Source of the DNA: Hominenteromicrobium mulieris
Lineage (GTDB): Bacteria; Bacillota; Clostridia; Oscillospirales; Acutalibacteraceae
DNA: 64,000 nucleotides
Reading direction: 5' to 3' (one strand)
NCBI RefSeq assembly: GCF_020687165.1
Contig: NZ_JAJEQC010000003.1
Made by a program: the position numbers and the translations under genes. The notes below the pieces were generated by a model that had not been told where the DNA came from, searched no databases, and saw only the letters and a list, made by a program, of their open reading frames with translations. The stretch's first letter is position 1, and every line of letters begins with the position of its first letter. Shown here piece after piece: positions 24,919 to 34,982 of this stretch.

Positions 24919-27900
24919 TTAAAACAGTGATGTCTGGCTGCTGTCCGGCAGACCCTGCAATGCGCCGGCGCTTTTTAAAACGTCGATAACAGCGCTGGAT
25001 ACCTTGGCGCGGGACTGCACTTCGTCGATGGAGATGAACTCCTCGCCGCCCGTGCACGCTTCATACAAGCTGTGCGCCGCCGCCTCGCCCACACCGGGCA
25101 GGGACGAGAACGGCAGACGGATCTTGCCGTCTTCGACAAGGAACTTTTTCGCATCGGATTTATACAGGTCGACCGGCAAAAGCTCGATGCCGCGGCACAG
25201 CATTTCGTTGATGATCTGGAATGTGGAATACGCCGCGTCTTCCTTGACAGTGGACTGGTGCTCCTTTTGCTTCTGCTCCAGCTCGCGCATACGGCGCTGC
25301 ACGGCGGCACGCCCCTGCACGGCGGTGGCGCCGTCGAAATCTTCACTGCGCACGGTGAAGTACGCCGCGTAGTATTCCACAGGATAATGCACCTTGTACC
25401 AGCCGAGGCGCAACGTCGCAATCATGTAGGCGGCAGCGTGCGCTTTCGGGAACATGTACTTAATCTTATAGCAGGACTCGATGTACCAATCCGGCACGTT
25501 GTGCTCCTTCATGGCGGCGATGTGCTCCTGCGTGAAGAGCTTTTTCGCGTTGCCCTTACGGGTGATTTCCATAATCTTAAACGCCATTTTCGGCTCAAGG
25601 CCCTTTAAGAGCAGGTAGGTCATGATGCTGTCTCGCGTACCGATGACGGTGGCGATGGTGCAGGTGCCGTCTTTGATGAGGTCCTGCGCGTTGCCGATCC
25701 AAACATCCGTGCCGTGGGACAGACCCGAGACCTGCAGAAGGTCGGAGAATGTCTTTGGCTGGGCATCGATGAGCATTTGGCGCACGAACGGCGTGCCGCA
25801 CTCCGGCAGAGAGAACGTGCCCGTCAACGAGCCGATGTCCTCCGGCGTGACGCCGAGCGCTTCCGTAGACGTAAACAGCGACATGACCGCCGGGTCGCTC
25901 ATGGAGACCTTCATGACGGGGATACCCGTGTAATCTTCGAGATAGCGATAGATGGTCGGCACATCGTGGCCGAGCTCGTCCAGTTTACAGATGGTATCGT
26001 GAATGGAATGGAAGTCGAAGTGCGTGGTGATGTTATCGGAATTCTGGTCGTTTGCGGGGTGCTGCACCGGGCAGAAATCGTAGACCTCTTTGCCCTTTGG
26101 CACGACGACCATGCCGCCCGGGTGCTGGCCCGTGGTGCGCTTGATGCCCGTGCAGGAAATGGAAAGGCGTTTTTCCTCCGCGCGGGAAAGCACGCGGGAG
26201 CGCTCTTCGGCATACTTTTTCACGTAGCCGAACGCGGTTTTATCCGCGACGGTTGCGATGGTGCCGGCCTTGAAGACGTTTTCGCGGCCGAACAGCGTCT
26301 CCGTATAGCGGTGCGCACCGCTTTGATATTCGCCGGAGAAGTTGAGGTCGATATCCGGCGTTTTGTCACCGTCAAAGCCGAGAAACGTCTCGAATGGGAT
26401 GGTGTGGCCGTCGCGGTCGAGATCTTCGCCGCAGCGCGGGCACTTTTTCGGCGGCAGATCAAAGCCGGAAAGGTAGCTGCCGTCCGTGATGAACTCGCTG
26501 TATTTGCACTTGGGGCAAATGTAGTGCGGCTCCAAGGGGTTGACCTCCGAGATGCCGGACATGGTCGCGACGAACGACGAGCCGACGGAGCCACGCGAGC
26601 CGACGAGATAGCCGTGCGCTTCGCTGTCTGCCACGAGCTTTTGCGCCGTCATGTACAAAACGGAGAAGCCGTGCTTGTTGATGGAGCCGAGCTCGCGCTT
26701 TAATCGCTTTTCGACAATCTCCGGCAGCGGGTCACCGTACTTTTCCTTGGTGCGCGCCCACGTAATGGAGTTCAGCTGCTCCTCTGCGCCGTCGATGAAC
26801 GGTGGGAAAACACCCTCCGGGATGGGGCGGATTTCCTCGATCATATCGGCAATCTTGTTCGTATTGGTGACGACAACCTCATACGCTTTTTCTTTGCCGA
26901 GGTAGTCGAATTCTTTCAGCATTTCGTCCGTGGTGCGCATGTAGAGCGGCGCCTGCTCATCGGCATCCGTGAAGCCCTGACCCGCCATCAAAATGGCGCG
27001 GCCTGCGGCGTCTTTCGGGTCTTTGAAGTGCACGTCTCCCGTTGCGACAACGGGCTTTTTCAGCTTTTCGCCGAGCTTTACGATGGTGCGGTTGTACTCT
27101 TTTAACTGCTCGATATCGCATGAGCCGTTGCGCACCATGAACATGTTATTGCCAAGCGGCTGGATTTCGAGGTAATCGTAGTAGGAAGCAATCTCGAGTA
27201 ATTTTTCCCACGGCTCACCGCGCGTAATGGCGCGGAACAGCTCGCCCGCTTCGCACGCGGAGCCGATGATGAGGCCCTCGCGGTACTGGTTCAAAACGCT
27301 TTTCGGCGTGCGGGGACGCTTATAGAAGTAATTTAGGTGGCCAAACGAGATGAGCTTATAGAGATTCTTTAAACCCACCAAGTTCTTAACGAGAATGATC
27401 TGGTGGTAGGTCGGCAGCTTTTTCGGGTCGCCGCCCGCGAGTGCGGTGTTGATCTGCTTGACATCTGTCAGCTTGAAATCATCGACGAGGCGCTGGATGA
27501 GGTTGATAAAAATCTCGCCGAGCACGGCGGCATCGTCGCACGCGCGATGGTGATTAAAGGGCTTTAGCTTTAAATACTTCGCAACCGTATCGAGCTTGCA
27601 ATTTTTGATGTCCGTCAGCATGGAGCGACACATGGCGACCGTATCGATGTACACATACGGGAACGTCATGTCGTGGCGGCTGCACACGGCGCGCAGGAAC
27701 GAGGTATCAAAATTTGCGTTGTGCGCGACAAGAATCACGTCTTCGCCGCAGAACTCGAAGAATTTGCGCACGGCTTCTTCCTCTTTCGGTGCGCCCGCGA
27801 CCATTTCATCCGTGATACCGGTGAGCTCCGTAATCTTTGCGGGAATGGGCTTTTCGGGGTCGACAAATGTATTGAAAGATTCGGTGATTTCGCCGTTATG

Positions 27901-29262
27901 CACGCGTACCGCGCCGATCTCCGTGATGCGTTCTTTGCTCGAAGAAAGGCCGGTGGTCTCGAGGTCAAAGCAGATGTAATCCGTATTGAGCGGCTTATCG
28001 GTCTCGCCGGTGACGGCGGGCACGAGGTCGTTTACAAAGTAGCTTTCCACGCCGTAGATGACCTTGAATTCGCCGCCGCCCTTCTTGATCTTGAGCCACG
28101 CGTTCATGGCATCCGGAAACGCCTGCGCGACGCCGTGGTCGGTGATGGCGAGGGCCTTTTGCCCCCATTTATAGGCGCGGTCGATAAGCTCGCCTGCGGG
28201 GGTCATGCCGTCCATGGCGGACATGTTCGTATGCAGGTGCAGCTCTACGCGCTTTTCTTTGGCGGTATCGACGACCTCCACCATTTCCGCGCGGGCAATG
28301 GCGTTCGGGCGCATAACGTTTTCGCGGTCGTATTTATCGTACTCCACGGAGCCCGTCACGAGCAGCGCCGTACCCTTTTTGATGGCATCGATCTTTGAGC
28401 AGTCGTTCGCCTGCTGAATGAGCTTTAACGTGATGGAATTTGTGTAATCGGTAATGTCGATGGAATAAATCTTGCGGGAGCCGTCACGCGTTTCGCGGGA
28501 TTCGATGTCGAACACCTCGCCCCAAACGGTGATACGTCCGGCTTCGATGGTCGCTTCGGAAATCGGTACCGGCTCCTTTTTCGGCAGATTGCCGAGAATG
28601 GGGCGCGCGGTCTCCAGAATGATCTGCGGCATGAGCGATTTGCCCTCGCGCACACTGACGCGGCACTTCGCAGCTTTCTCTTTCATGGCGGCTTCGTAGC
28701 GGTCCATTTCTTCGATGACGGCGGCGCGCGCACGCTTTTCTTCCTCGACGTGCAATCGCTCGATGACGGATTCGTCGCCGTTTTGCAGCTCTGTTTTGCC
28801 CGTGAACGTCACCGTAACGGGCACGCTGAACCACTCCTGCACCGTTTCGCTGATGGCGCGGTCGGTATGGCGCTTTTCGAGCAGATTGAGTCCGCCGTGC
28901 AGCAGCTCTATTGTAAGGGTATTTTCGTTTATGGTGCAGCCTGCGTCTTTAAATGTGCCGTTTAAGCTTGCGTCGAGCTCGCGCACACGCTCCAAAACGG
29001 AGGTAACGCAGCTTTCCTGCCACGCCTGAGCGGGGAATGCGGGGGCAAGCTCCACGCGCATATCAGGCAGAATGCGCTCGTGCAGCATACCGTTTACCTC
29101 GCGCAGGTCGCTGTACGGCACGAAGGCTTCAAACTTCGTTTTCAGGCGCACCAAACGGTTTTCCCTGTGTATCTCTATTTTTTCGATCTGACCGGCAGCG
29201 ACGCCGTCTTTCGGCGTATAGCCGGCGCTTTTCAGCAGATCGCCTAATGTTTTCAAGCGCAT
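24919..29262 (-). CDS. polC: DNA polymerase III PolC-type alpha subunit
   Basis: A 1447-aa replicative polymerase of low-GC Gram-positives. It carries an N-terminal region with an OB fold, a PHP domain (HLHTNMSAMDG near residue 339), a DEDD 3'-5' proofreading exonuclease inserted into it (CFDLETTGL near 429), a zinc ribbon (CPKC...CPRCGEDL), the catalytic palm (PDIDLNFSGEYQ near 970) and C-terminal HhH repeats. Start ATG behind TAGGAGAG. It is separated from ispG by a terminator. Confidence 0.98.
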   Translation of the reverse strand: MRLKTLGDLLKSAGYTPKDGVAAGQIEKIEIHRENRLVRLKTKFEAFVPYSDLREVNGMLHERILPDMRVELAPAFPAQAWQESCVTSVLERVRELDASLNGTFKDAGCTINENTLTIELLHGGLNLLEKRHTDRAISETVQEWFSVPVTVTFTGKTELQNGDESVIERLHVEEEKRARAAVIEEMDRYEAAMKEKAAKCRVSVREGKSLMPQIILETARPILGNLPKKEPVPISEATIEAGRITVWGEVFDIESRETRDGSRKIYSIDITDYTNSITLKLIQQANDCSKIDAIKKGTALLVTGSVEYDKYDRENVMRPNAIARAEMVEVVDTAKEKRVELHLHTNMSAMDGMTPAGELIDRAYKWGQKALAITDHGVAQAFPDAMNAWLKIKKGGGEFKVIYGVESYFVNDLVPAVTGETDKPLNTDYICFDLETTGLSSSKERITEIGAVRVHNGEITESFNTFVDPEKPIPAKITELTGITDEMVAGAPKEEEAVRKFFEFCGEDVILVAHNANFDTSFLRAVCSRHDMTFPYVYIDTVAMCRSMLTDIKNCKLDTVAKYLKLKPFNHHRACDDAAVLGEIFINLIQRLVDDFKLTDVKQINTALAGGDPKKLPTYHQIILVKNLVGLKNLYKLISFGHLNYFYKRPRTPKSVLNQYREGLIIGSACEAGELFRAITRGEPWEKLLEIASYYDYLEIQPLGNNMFMVRNGSCDIEQLKEYNRTIVKLGEKLKKPVVATGDVHFKDPKDAAGRAILMAGQGFTDADEQAPLYMRTTDEMLKEFDYLGKEKAYEVVVTNTNKIADMIEEIRPIPEGVFPPFIDGAEEQLNSITWARTKEKYGDPLPEIVEKRLKRELGSINKHGFSVLYMTAQKLVADSEAHGYLVGSRGSVGSSFVATMSGISEVNPLEPHYICPKCKYSEFITDGSYLSGFDLPPKKCPRCGEDLDRDGHTIPFETFLGFDGDKTPDIDLNFSGEYQSGAHRYTETLFGRENVFKAGTIATVADKTAFGYVKKYAEERSRVLSRAEEKRLSISCTGIKRTTGQHPGGMVVVPKGKEVYDFCPVQHPANDQNSDNITTHFDFHSIHDTICKLDELGHDVPTIYRYLEDYTGIPVMKVSMSDPAVMSLFTSTEALGVTPEDIGSLTGTFSLPECGTPFVRQMLIDAQPKTFSDLLQVSGLSHGTDVWIGNAQDLIKDGTCTIATVIGTRDSIMTYLLLKGLEPKMAFKIMEITRKGNAKKLFTQEHIAAMKEHNVPDWYIESCYKIKYMFPKAHAAAYMIATLRLGWYKVHYPVEYYAAYFTVRSEDFDGATAVQGRAAVQRRMRELEQKQKEHQSTVKEDAAYSTFQIINEMLCRGIELLPVDLYKSDAKKFLVEDGKIRLPFSSLPGVGEAAAHSLYEACTGGEEFISIDEVQSRAKVSSAVIDVLKSAGALQGLPDSSQTSLF

Positions 29263-29312
29263 CTCTCCTATGTAGAATGGTCTGTGTTTTTATGGTGTGA
29301 GATGATGCAAAA

Positions 29313-29336
29313 AGGCCGTACCGCCCGGCACAGCCT
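29313..29336 (-). terminator. ispG operon terminator
   Basis: Minus strand AGGCTGTGCC pairs (wobbles) with GGTACGGCCT over a 4-base loop, followed by TTTTTGC. It ends the pyrH-to-ispG operon. Confidence 0.7.
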
Positions 29337-29349
29337 GTTTTATTGCAAA

Positions 29350-30393
29350 TTAAAGCTTGTCGATCTCTTCCATCAGGGCGTCCAGAAGCTCAGCTTCCGG
29401 CACCTTGCGGATGATCTGACCTTTTTTGAAAATGAGGCCCTCTCCCTTGCCGCCGGTAACGCCGAGGTCGGCCTCGCGCGCTTCGCCGGGGCCGTTGACA
29501 ACACAGCCCATGACGGCAACGGTGATGTCCTTATCAACGTATTCGAGTGCCTTTTCGACCTTATTGGCAAGGCCGATGAGATCGATACGTGTTCTGCCGC
29601 AGGTGGGGCAGGAAACAAGCTTTACGCCGCCGCGCAGACCGAGCGCGCTCAAAATATCGCGGCCGGTGCGAATCTCCTCTGCGGGGTCGGCCGTCAGGGA
29701 AACGCGCAGCGTATCGCCGATGCCGCGCTGCAAAAGGCTGCCGATGCCGATGGCGGACTTGACGATCCCCATGCGCAGCGTGCCGGTTTCCGTCACGCCG
29801 AGGTGCAGCGGGTAATCGCAGCGCTCCGCGATCCTTTCATACGCCTTGATATTCGTATCGACCGAGGAGGATTTCAGAGAGATGACGATGTCCGTGAAAT
29901 CGAACTTTTCGAGCAAAGACGCGTGGTAAAGTGCGCTTTCGCACAGCGCTTCCGCTGTGGGCGCGCCGTACTTTGCGAGGATGCTCTTTTCGACCGAACC
30001 GGAATTGACGCCGATGCGAATCGGGATTTTCTTTTCGCGGCACACGGTCGCGACGGCTTTTACGCGGTCATCGCCGCCGATGTTGCCGGGATTGATGCGG
30101 ATTTTGTCCACGCCCGCCGCTGCAGCTTCAAGCGCAAGCTTATAATCGAAATGAATATCCGCCACGAGCGGAATGGAAATTTTCTCTTTGATGGCGGGGA
30201 TCAGCCGCACGGCATCCATATCGGGGATGGCAGCGCGGAGAATCTGGCAGCCGGCTTTTTCCAGTGCGACCGCCTGCCGCACGCTGCCTTCTATATCGGT
30301 GGAGGGCACGTTCAGCATGGACTGCACGGTGACGGGCGCGCCGCCGCCGATTTTCACATTGCCCGCCATGACCTGTTTTGAAATACGTTTCAT
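29350..30393 (-). CDS. ispG: 4-hydroxy-3-methylbut-2-enyl diphosphate synthase
   Basis: A 347-aa 4Fe-4S enzyme of the non-mevalonate isoprenoid pathway. It begins MKRISKQVMAGNVKIGGGAPVTVQSM. The cluster cysteines are in SCPTCGRT and MGCVVNGPGE, the signature of IspG. Last gene of a cluster that also contains dxr. Confidence 0.97.
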   Translation of the reverse strand: MKRISKQVMAGNVKIGGGAPVTVQSMLNVPSTDIEGSVRQAVALEKAGCQILRAAIPDMDAVRLIPAIKEKISIPLVADIHFDYKLALEAAAAGVDKIRINPGNIGGDDRVKAVATVCREKKIPIRIGVNSGSVEKSILAKYGAPTAEALCESALYHASLLEKFDFTDIVISLKSSSVDTNIKAYERIAERCDYPLHLGVTETGTLRMGIVKSAIGIGSLLQRGIGDTLRVSLTADPAEEIRTGRDILSALGLRGGVKLVSCPTCGRTRIDLIGLANKVEKALEYVDKDITVAVMGCVVNGPGEAREADLGVTGGKGEGLIFKKGQIIRKVPEAELLDALMEEIDKL

Positions 30394-30409
30394 TGTATCG
30401 TCCTTTCCC

Positions 30410-31501
30410 TTATCCGCCTGTTGCGATGCGCATGATGTCCTGGAACGTGACGGCGAGCATCAGGCAGATGAGCAGTGCAAAGCCGCCTGCGTGCACCCAT
30501 CGTTCGTACTTTGCCGGAACCGGCCTGCGGAAGATCGCTTCGATGATGAGGAACACAAGCCGTCCGCCGTCGAGCGCCGGCAGCGGCAGTAAATTCACGA
30601 TGCCGAGGTTCACGGAGATCACAAGCATGATGTACACGATGTTGTTGACCGCCGCGCCGAAGCTCTGCTTAAGCCCCGCGCTTGCGGCCTGCGTGACTGC
30701 CTGCGCCGTACCGACCGGACCTGCGAGCTCTTTAAAGCCGAAGCGGCCCGTCACCATGCCGATGAGGCTGTTGAAGATCATGCGCACGGTGGAGTACGTA
30801 TCCGCAAACGCGTTTTTGATGAGCGTCCACGGCGTTTTTTCTTCGCCCAACACGTAGAAATCCAGCACGGCGCGGTACTGCTTGCCGTCCGCAGATGTTG
30901 TGTTGATGGTCAAATCGTTAAAGGTGACGGTCTCTTCGCCGCGCTTTACGGTGAGGTCAAGCGCCGCGGTGCCGTCTGTGGAATCAAGCGCCGCCATACT
31001 TAAAGCAAAGGAAAGATCCTGCCCTGTGCGAACGGTGTAGCCGTCGATGGAGGTGATGACGTCGCCCACCTCCACGCCGGCGGCTTCAAACGCAGAATTT
31101 TCCGCAAAGCCGGCAATCTGCATGGTGGCGTAGCGGTCTTCCTGTCCGCAGATGACCATCATCAGCAAAACGGCAAGCAGGATATTCATGATGCCGCCCG
31201 CCGCGACCACGATCATGCGCTGCCAAACGGGACGGTTGCCAAACGCGCGGGGATCGTCGCTTTTTTCGTCCTCACCCTCCATGGCGCAGTAGCCGCCGAT
31301 GGGCAAAAGCCGCAGGGAATACTGCGTTTCACCGCGGGTGAACGAGAAAAGCTTTGGCCCCATGCCGATGGAGAATTCGTTGACGCACACGTGGCTCAGC
31401 TTCGCTGTGAAAAAGTGGCCGAACTCGTGGATGAAAATGATGAGCCCGAAGAGCAATACGCCGATAACGGCGAGCAGGATGCCCTGCACCACCGTGCTCA
31501 T
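30410..31501 (-). CDS. rseP: RIP metalloprotease RseP/RasP
   Basis: A 363-aa site-2 protease with the zinc motif IFIHEFGHFFTAK in the first membrane segment, a central PDZ domain (GFAENSAFEAAGVEVGDVITSIDGYTV), and LLPLPALDGGRLVF (LDG motif) in a later membrane segment. It cleaves membrane-embedded substrates such as anti-sigma factors and signal peptide remnants. Overlaps dxr by 4 bp. Confidence 0.96.
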   Translation of the reverse strand: MSTVVQGILLAVIGVLLFGLIIFIHEFGHFFTAKLSHVCVNEFSIGMGPKLFSFTRGETQYSLRLLPIGGYCAMEGEDEKSDDPRAFGNRPVWQRMIVVAAGGIMNILLAVLLMMVICGQEDRYATMQIAGFAENSAFEAAGVEVGDVITSIDGYTVRTGQDLSFALSMAALDSTDGTAALDLTVKRGEETVTFNDLTINTTSADGKQYRAVLDFYVLGEEKTPWTLIKNAFADTYSTVRMIFNSLIGMVTGRFGFKELAGPVGTAQAVTQAASAGLKQSFGAAVNNIVYIMLVISVNLGIVNLLPLPALDGGRLVFLIIEAIFRRPVPAKYERWVHAGGFALLICLMLAVTFQDIMRIATGG

Positions 31502-32673
31502 CTTGCGCTCTCCCCGCAGCGCTCCAGCACATAGGCGCGCGCTTTGCGGTCAGCTTCCAAAACGTCCTCCACGCTTGTAACGGGCGCGGTTTCAAATGTA
31601 TCGGCTACATGGCACACGAGCTCGCCGATGTCCTGCCAGCCGATTTTTTCTTTTAAAAACAGCGCAACAGCGGCTTCGTTTGCACCGTTGACCGCCGCGG
31701 GCAATGTACCGCCGCGGCGAATGGCACGCTTGCACGCGCCGAAGCACGTAAAGGTTTCTTCGTCCGGCGCATAGAACGTCAACTTCTGCCAATCGGCCAA
31801 ATTCAACTGCTTTACAGGCGACGGGAAGCGGCGCGGGTAGGTAAGCGCATACTGGATGGGAATGCGCATATCCGGCACGCCGAGCTGCGCGATGACGGAG
31901 TGGTCTTTATACTCAATGAGCGAGTGCACGATGCTTTCACGGTGCACAACAACATCGATGTCGTCCGGCTCCATATCGAAAAGCCACTTGGCTTCGATGA
32001 ATTCGAGCCCCTTATTCATGAGCGTGGAGCTGTCTATGGTGACCTTCGCACCCATGTCCCAGTTCGGGTGTTTTAAGGCGTCTGCGGGGCGGATATGCTG
32101 AAGCTCCCCGGCTTTTTTGCCGAAGAACGGACCGCCGGACGCCGTTAAGATGATTTTATTTAAGTCGCACTTTTTGTACATACCCTGCAAACACTGGAAA
32201 ATAGCAGAATGCTCGCTGTCTACGGGCAGAATTTCGATGCCGTTTTCCTTGGCGGTCTTCATGACGAGTGAACCGCCTGCGACGAGCGTTTCCTTATTCG
32301 CGAGCGCCATCTGCTTTTTGGCTTCGAGTGCCGTTAAGGTCGGCTTGAGGCCCACCATGCCCACGACGGAGTTTAAGACGATATCAACGCTTTCCAGCTC
32401 CGTCAGGGCACAAAGGCCCTCCATGCCGCTGTACACCTTCACATTGAGGTCGCGGACGGCGGCGCGAAGCTTAGAAGCAGCTTCCAAATCAAAAACCGCA
32501 ACTGCTTGCGGTTTAAATTCCCGGATCTGCTCTTCCAGAAGCCGAATATTGGAATGGGCAGCGAGCGCCTCCACTTTAACGGCGTGCTCCCCTTCCTTTT
32601 GTATACAGCGCACAACGTCGAGCGCCTGTGTGCCGATGGACCCGGTAGAGCCGAGCAAAGCTAACTTTTTCAT
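31498..32673 (-). CDS. dxr: 1-deoxy-D-xylulose 5-phosphate reductoisomerase
   Basis: A 391-aa NADPH enzyme that makes MEP, the committed isoprenoid step. LGSTGSIGTQALDVV is the nucleotide-binding motif; VDSEHSAIFQCLQG is the metal/substrate region with its Asp-Glu pair; MNKGLEFIEAKWLF follows. Between cdsA and rseP. Confidence 0.97.
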   Translation of the reverse strand: MKKLALLGSTGSIGTQALDVVRCIQKEGEHAVKVEALAAHSNIRLLEEQIREFKPQAVAVFDLEAASKLRAAVRDLNVKVYSGMEGLCALTELESVDIVLNSVVGMVGLKPTLTALEAKKQMALANKETLVAGGSLVMKTAKENGIEILPVDSEHSAIFQCLQGMYKKCDLNKIILTASGGPFFGKKAGELQHIRPADALKHPNWDMGAKVTIDSSTLMNKGLEFIEAKWLFDMEPDDIDVVVHRESIVHSLIEYKDHSVIAQLGVPDMRIPIQYALTYPRRFPSPVKQLNLADWQKLTFYAPDEETFTCFGACKRAIRRGGTLPAAVNGANEAAVALFLKEKIGWQDIGELVCHVADTFETAPVTSVEDVLEADRKARAYVLERCGESAR

Positions 32674-32689
32674 GCAGACCCATCCTTTC

Positions 32690-33511
32690 TTACGACACGA
32701 TCGGCAGCAGCATCGTTACCATGTAGACAAACGGTGCGGTGAAAATCACGCTGTCGAAACGGTCCAAAATGCCGCCGTGGCCCGGAATGACACTGCCGAA
32801 ATCTTTGATGTGGCAGCTTCTTTTAATGAGCGAAAAGCTGAGGTCGCCGAGCACGGACACAAACGCGCCGAAAAAGCCGATGATAAAGAGCGAGAGCCAG
32901 TTTGCCTGACGTTCGCCGCCGTAAATACCGTAGGTGAAAATGAGACCCACGAGCTGCAAAATGATGACGCTGGACAACACGCCGCCGATGAGACCCTCCA
33001 CAGTCTTTTTGGGGCTGATCTCCGGGCACAGCTTGTGCTTACCGAAGAGCTTGCCGGCGAAAAACGCGCCTGCGTCCGGAATCCATGCGGAGAATACGCA
33101 CACGAGCGCGTAGAACATGCCGTGCTGGTCGCTCAACGTGCGCACCAGAACGATAGTCTGCAGCGCGAGCGGGATCAAAACGACCATGCTGTACACAACG
33201 GCCATTTCTTTAAAAGTGATCTCGCGGTGGTGGCGCAGCAGCGCGCAGAAAATGCACGCCGTGAACGCGGAATAAATAAAGATATTTGCCTGCTGAAATT
33301 CACAGAACTGCACCAGCACGGCAGCTGTCATGCTGGGAACCGTGATATACCAGCGGTCGGAAAGTCCCAGCGCCTTGATGACTTCAAAAACAGCGAGCGC
33401 GGAGATAAACGCAATGGCAATATTGAGTGCCAGCGGAAAAGAGCGGTTGAACACGACGATTGCCATGAAAAATGCGACCAGCGTGACACCGGATAAAACT
33501 CTGTCCTTCAT
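32690..33511 (-). CDS. cdsA: Phosphatidate cytidylyltransferase
   Basis: A 273-aa polytopic membrane protein that makes CDP-diacylglycerol. It has several hydrophobic segments and the signature SVIPGHGGILDRFDSVIFTAP. The ATG at 33511 is chosen because AAAGGAAACC precedes it; an upstream reading lacks a ribosome site. Confidence 0.95.
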   Translation of the reverse strand: MKDRVLSGVTLVAFFMAIVVFNRSFPLALNIAIAFISALAVFEVIKALGLSDRWYITVPSMTAAVLVQFCEFQQANIFIYSAFTACIFCALLRHHREITFKEMAVVYSMVVLIPLALQTIVLVRTLSDQHGMFYALVCVFSAWIPDAGAFFAGKLFGKHKLCPEISPKKTVEGLIGGVLSSVIILQLVGLIFTYGIYGGERQANWLSLFIIGFFGAFVSVLGDLSFSLIKRSCHIKDFGSVIPGHGGILDRFDSVIFTAPFVYMVTMLLPIVS

Positions 33512-33592
33512 ATACCTGTGGTTTCCTTTCACCGTTCGGAATGTAATAGAAACGCGGTACAGGGCGGCATATACCGCCCGCACTGCAAAAAA

Positions 33593-34324
33593 TCATACAC
33601 CGCCGAAACGGCGTTGTCTGCTGTTGAACTTTTCAATGGCTTCGTCCAAGTGCTTCGGCTTGAAATCCGGCCAGAGAATATCAAAATATTCAAATTCGGT
33701 GTAGGCGCTCTGCCACAAAAGGAAGTTTGAGATGCGCTCTTCGCCGCTTGGACGGATGATGAGATCCGGGTCAGGCTGGCCGGCGGTGTACATAGCGCCG
33801 GAAAGCGTTTCCTCCGTGATGTCCTCGGGCGAAAGCTCGCCGTTTTTGACGCGCTCTGCCAAAATGCGTGCCGCGCGGGTGATCTCTGCACGGCCGCCGT
33901 AGTTCATGGCGAGGTTCAGCACCATGCCGGTCTTCACGCTGCTCGCTTCCTCCACGCGATGAATGAGCGCCTGTAAGTCGGGCGCAAAAGCGGAAATATC
34001 GCCGATAAAGCGCACCCGGATATTCTCATCCATAAAGTCGCGCAACGCTTCCTCGAGGTACTGGTGGAAAAGCTTCATCAGCGCAGAGACTTCCTCAGCG
34101 GGGCGGCTCCAGTTTTCCGTGGAAAACGCGTAGAGCGTGAGATATTTTACACCGATAGACGATGCATACCGCGTGATGGTGCGGAAATTCTGCGCGCCCG
34201 CCGTGTGGCCCGCCGTACGCGGCAGACCACGCTTTTTAGCCCAACGACCGTTGCCGTCCATGATGATGCCGATATGTGCCGGCACCTGCACGGGCGTTTT
34301 GTTTTCTTTACTTCCAAATGCCAT
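33593..34324 (-). CDS. uppS: Undecaprenyl diphosphate synthase
   Basis: A 243-aa cis-prenyltransferase. It shows HIGIIMDGNGRWAKKRGLPRTAGH, YLTLYAFSTENWSRP and the C-terminal RPSGEERISNFLLWQSAYTE. It makes the lipid carrier for cell-wall and teichoic-acid precursors. Confidence 0.97.
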   Translation of the reverse strand: MAFGSKENKTPVQVPAHIGIIMDGNGRWAKKRGLPRTAGHTAGAQNFRTITRYASSIGVKYLTLYAFSTENWSRPAEEVSALMKLFHQYLEEALRDFMDENIRVRFIGDISAFAPDLQALIHRVEEASSVKTGMVLNLAMNYGGRAEITRAARILAERVKNGELSPEDITEETLSGAMYTAGQPDPDLIIRPSGEERISNFLLWQSAYTEFEYFDILWPDFKPKHLDEAIEKFNSRQRRFGGV

Positions 34325-34343
34325 TTCGGAGCCTTCCTTTTGC

Positions 34344-34898
34344 TTACAGGGTGAGAACTTCCTTCTGCTTTGCGGCAGAGCGTTCGTCTGCCTGCTTTAC
34401 GTACTTATCCGTCAGCTCCTGCGTTTTCTTTTCCGCCTGCTTCAGGTCGTCCTCGGTCAGTTCGCCGTCTTTCTTCATCGCCTTCAGCTTTTCCATAGCG
34501 TCGCGGCGGATGGAACGCAGGGCGATTTTTGCTTCTTCTGCCATGTGGCTGACGTCCTTCACGATATCCTTACGCTTCTCTTCGGTGAGCGGCGGGAAAA
34601 TGAGGCGGATGGTCTTGCCGTCGGACTGCGGGTTGATGCCGATGTCCGAGGTCTGGATGGCGCGCTCAATGGCGCGGCAGACGGAACCGTCCCACGGCTG
34701 AATGGTCAGCACGCGTGCCTCCGCAACGGAAACGGCTGCAAGCTGGTTGACCGGCGTGGGTGCGCCGTAGTAATCGACCATGACCTTATCGAGCACAGCC
34801 GGGTTTGCGCGGCCTGCGCGGATGGCGGCGTAGTCGCTTTCGAGTCTCGCGATGGTTTTGCCCATTTTGCTTTCTGCTTTTGCCAATACTTCCTTCAT
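34344..34898 (-). CDS. frr: Ribosome recycling factor
   Basis: A 184-aa protein with the usual features: RAGRANPAVLDKVMVDYYGAPTPVNQLA and a long helical bundle around IRLIFPPLTEEKRK. Normal length. Between pyrH and uppS. Confidence 0.98.
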   Translation of the reverse strand: MKEVLAKAESKMGKTIARLESDYAAIRAGRANPAVLDKVMVDYYGAPTPVNQLAAVSVAEARVLTIQPWDGSVCRAIERAIQTSDIGINPQSDGKTIRLIFPPLTEEKRKDIVKDVSHMAEEAKIALRSIRRDAMEKLKAMKKDGELTEDDLKQAEKKTQELTDKYVKQADERSAAKQKEVLTL

Positions 34899-34982
34899 AA
34901 GTATATTCTCCTATCTGTTATTTCATTATACGTTTTGTGTGCTCTTTATCAGGGCGCACAAGGCTTCTCCCCTAAAAAAGCT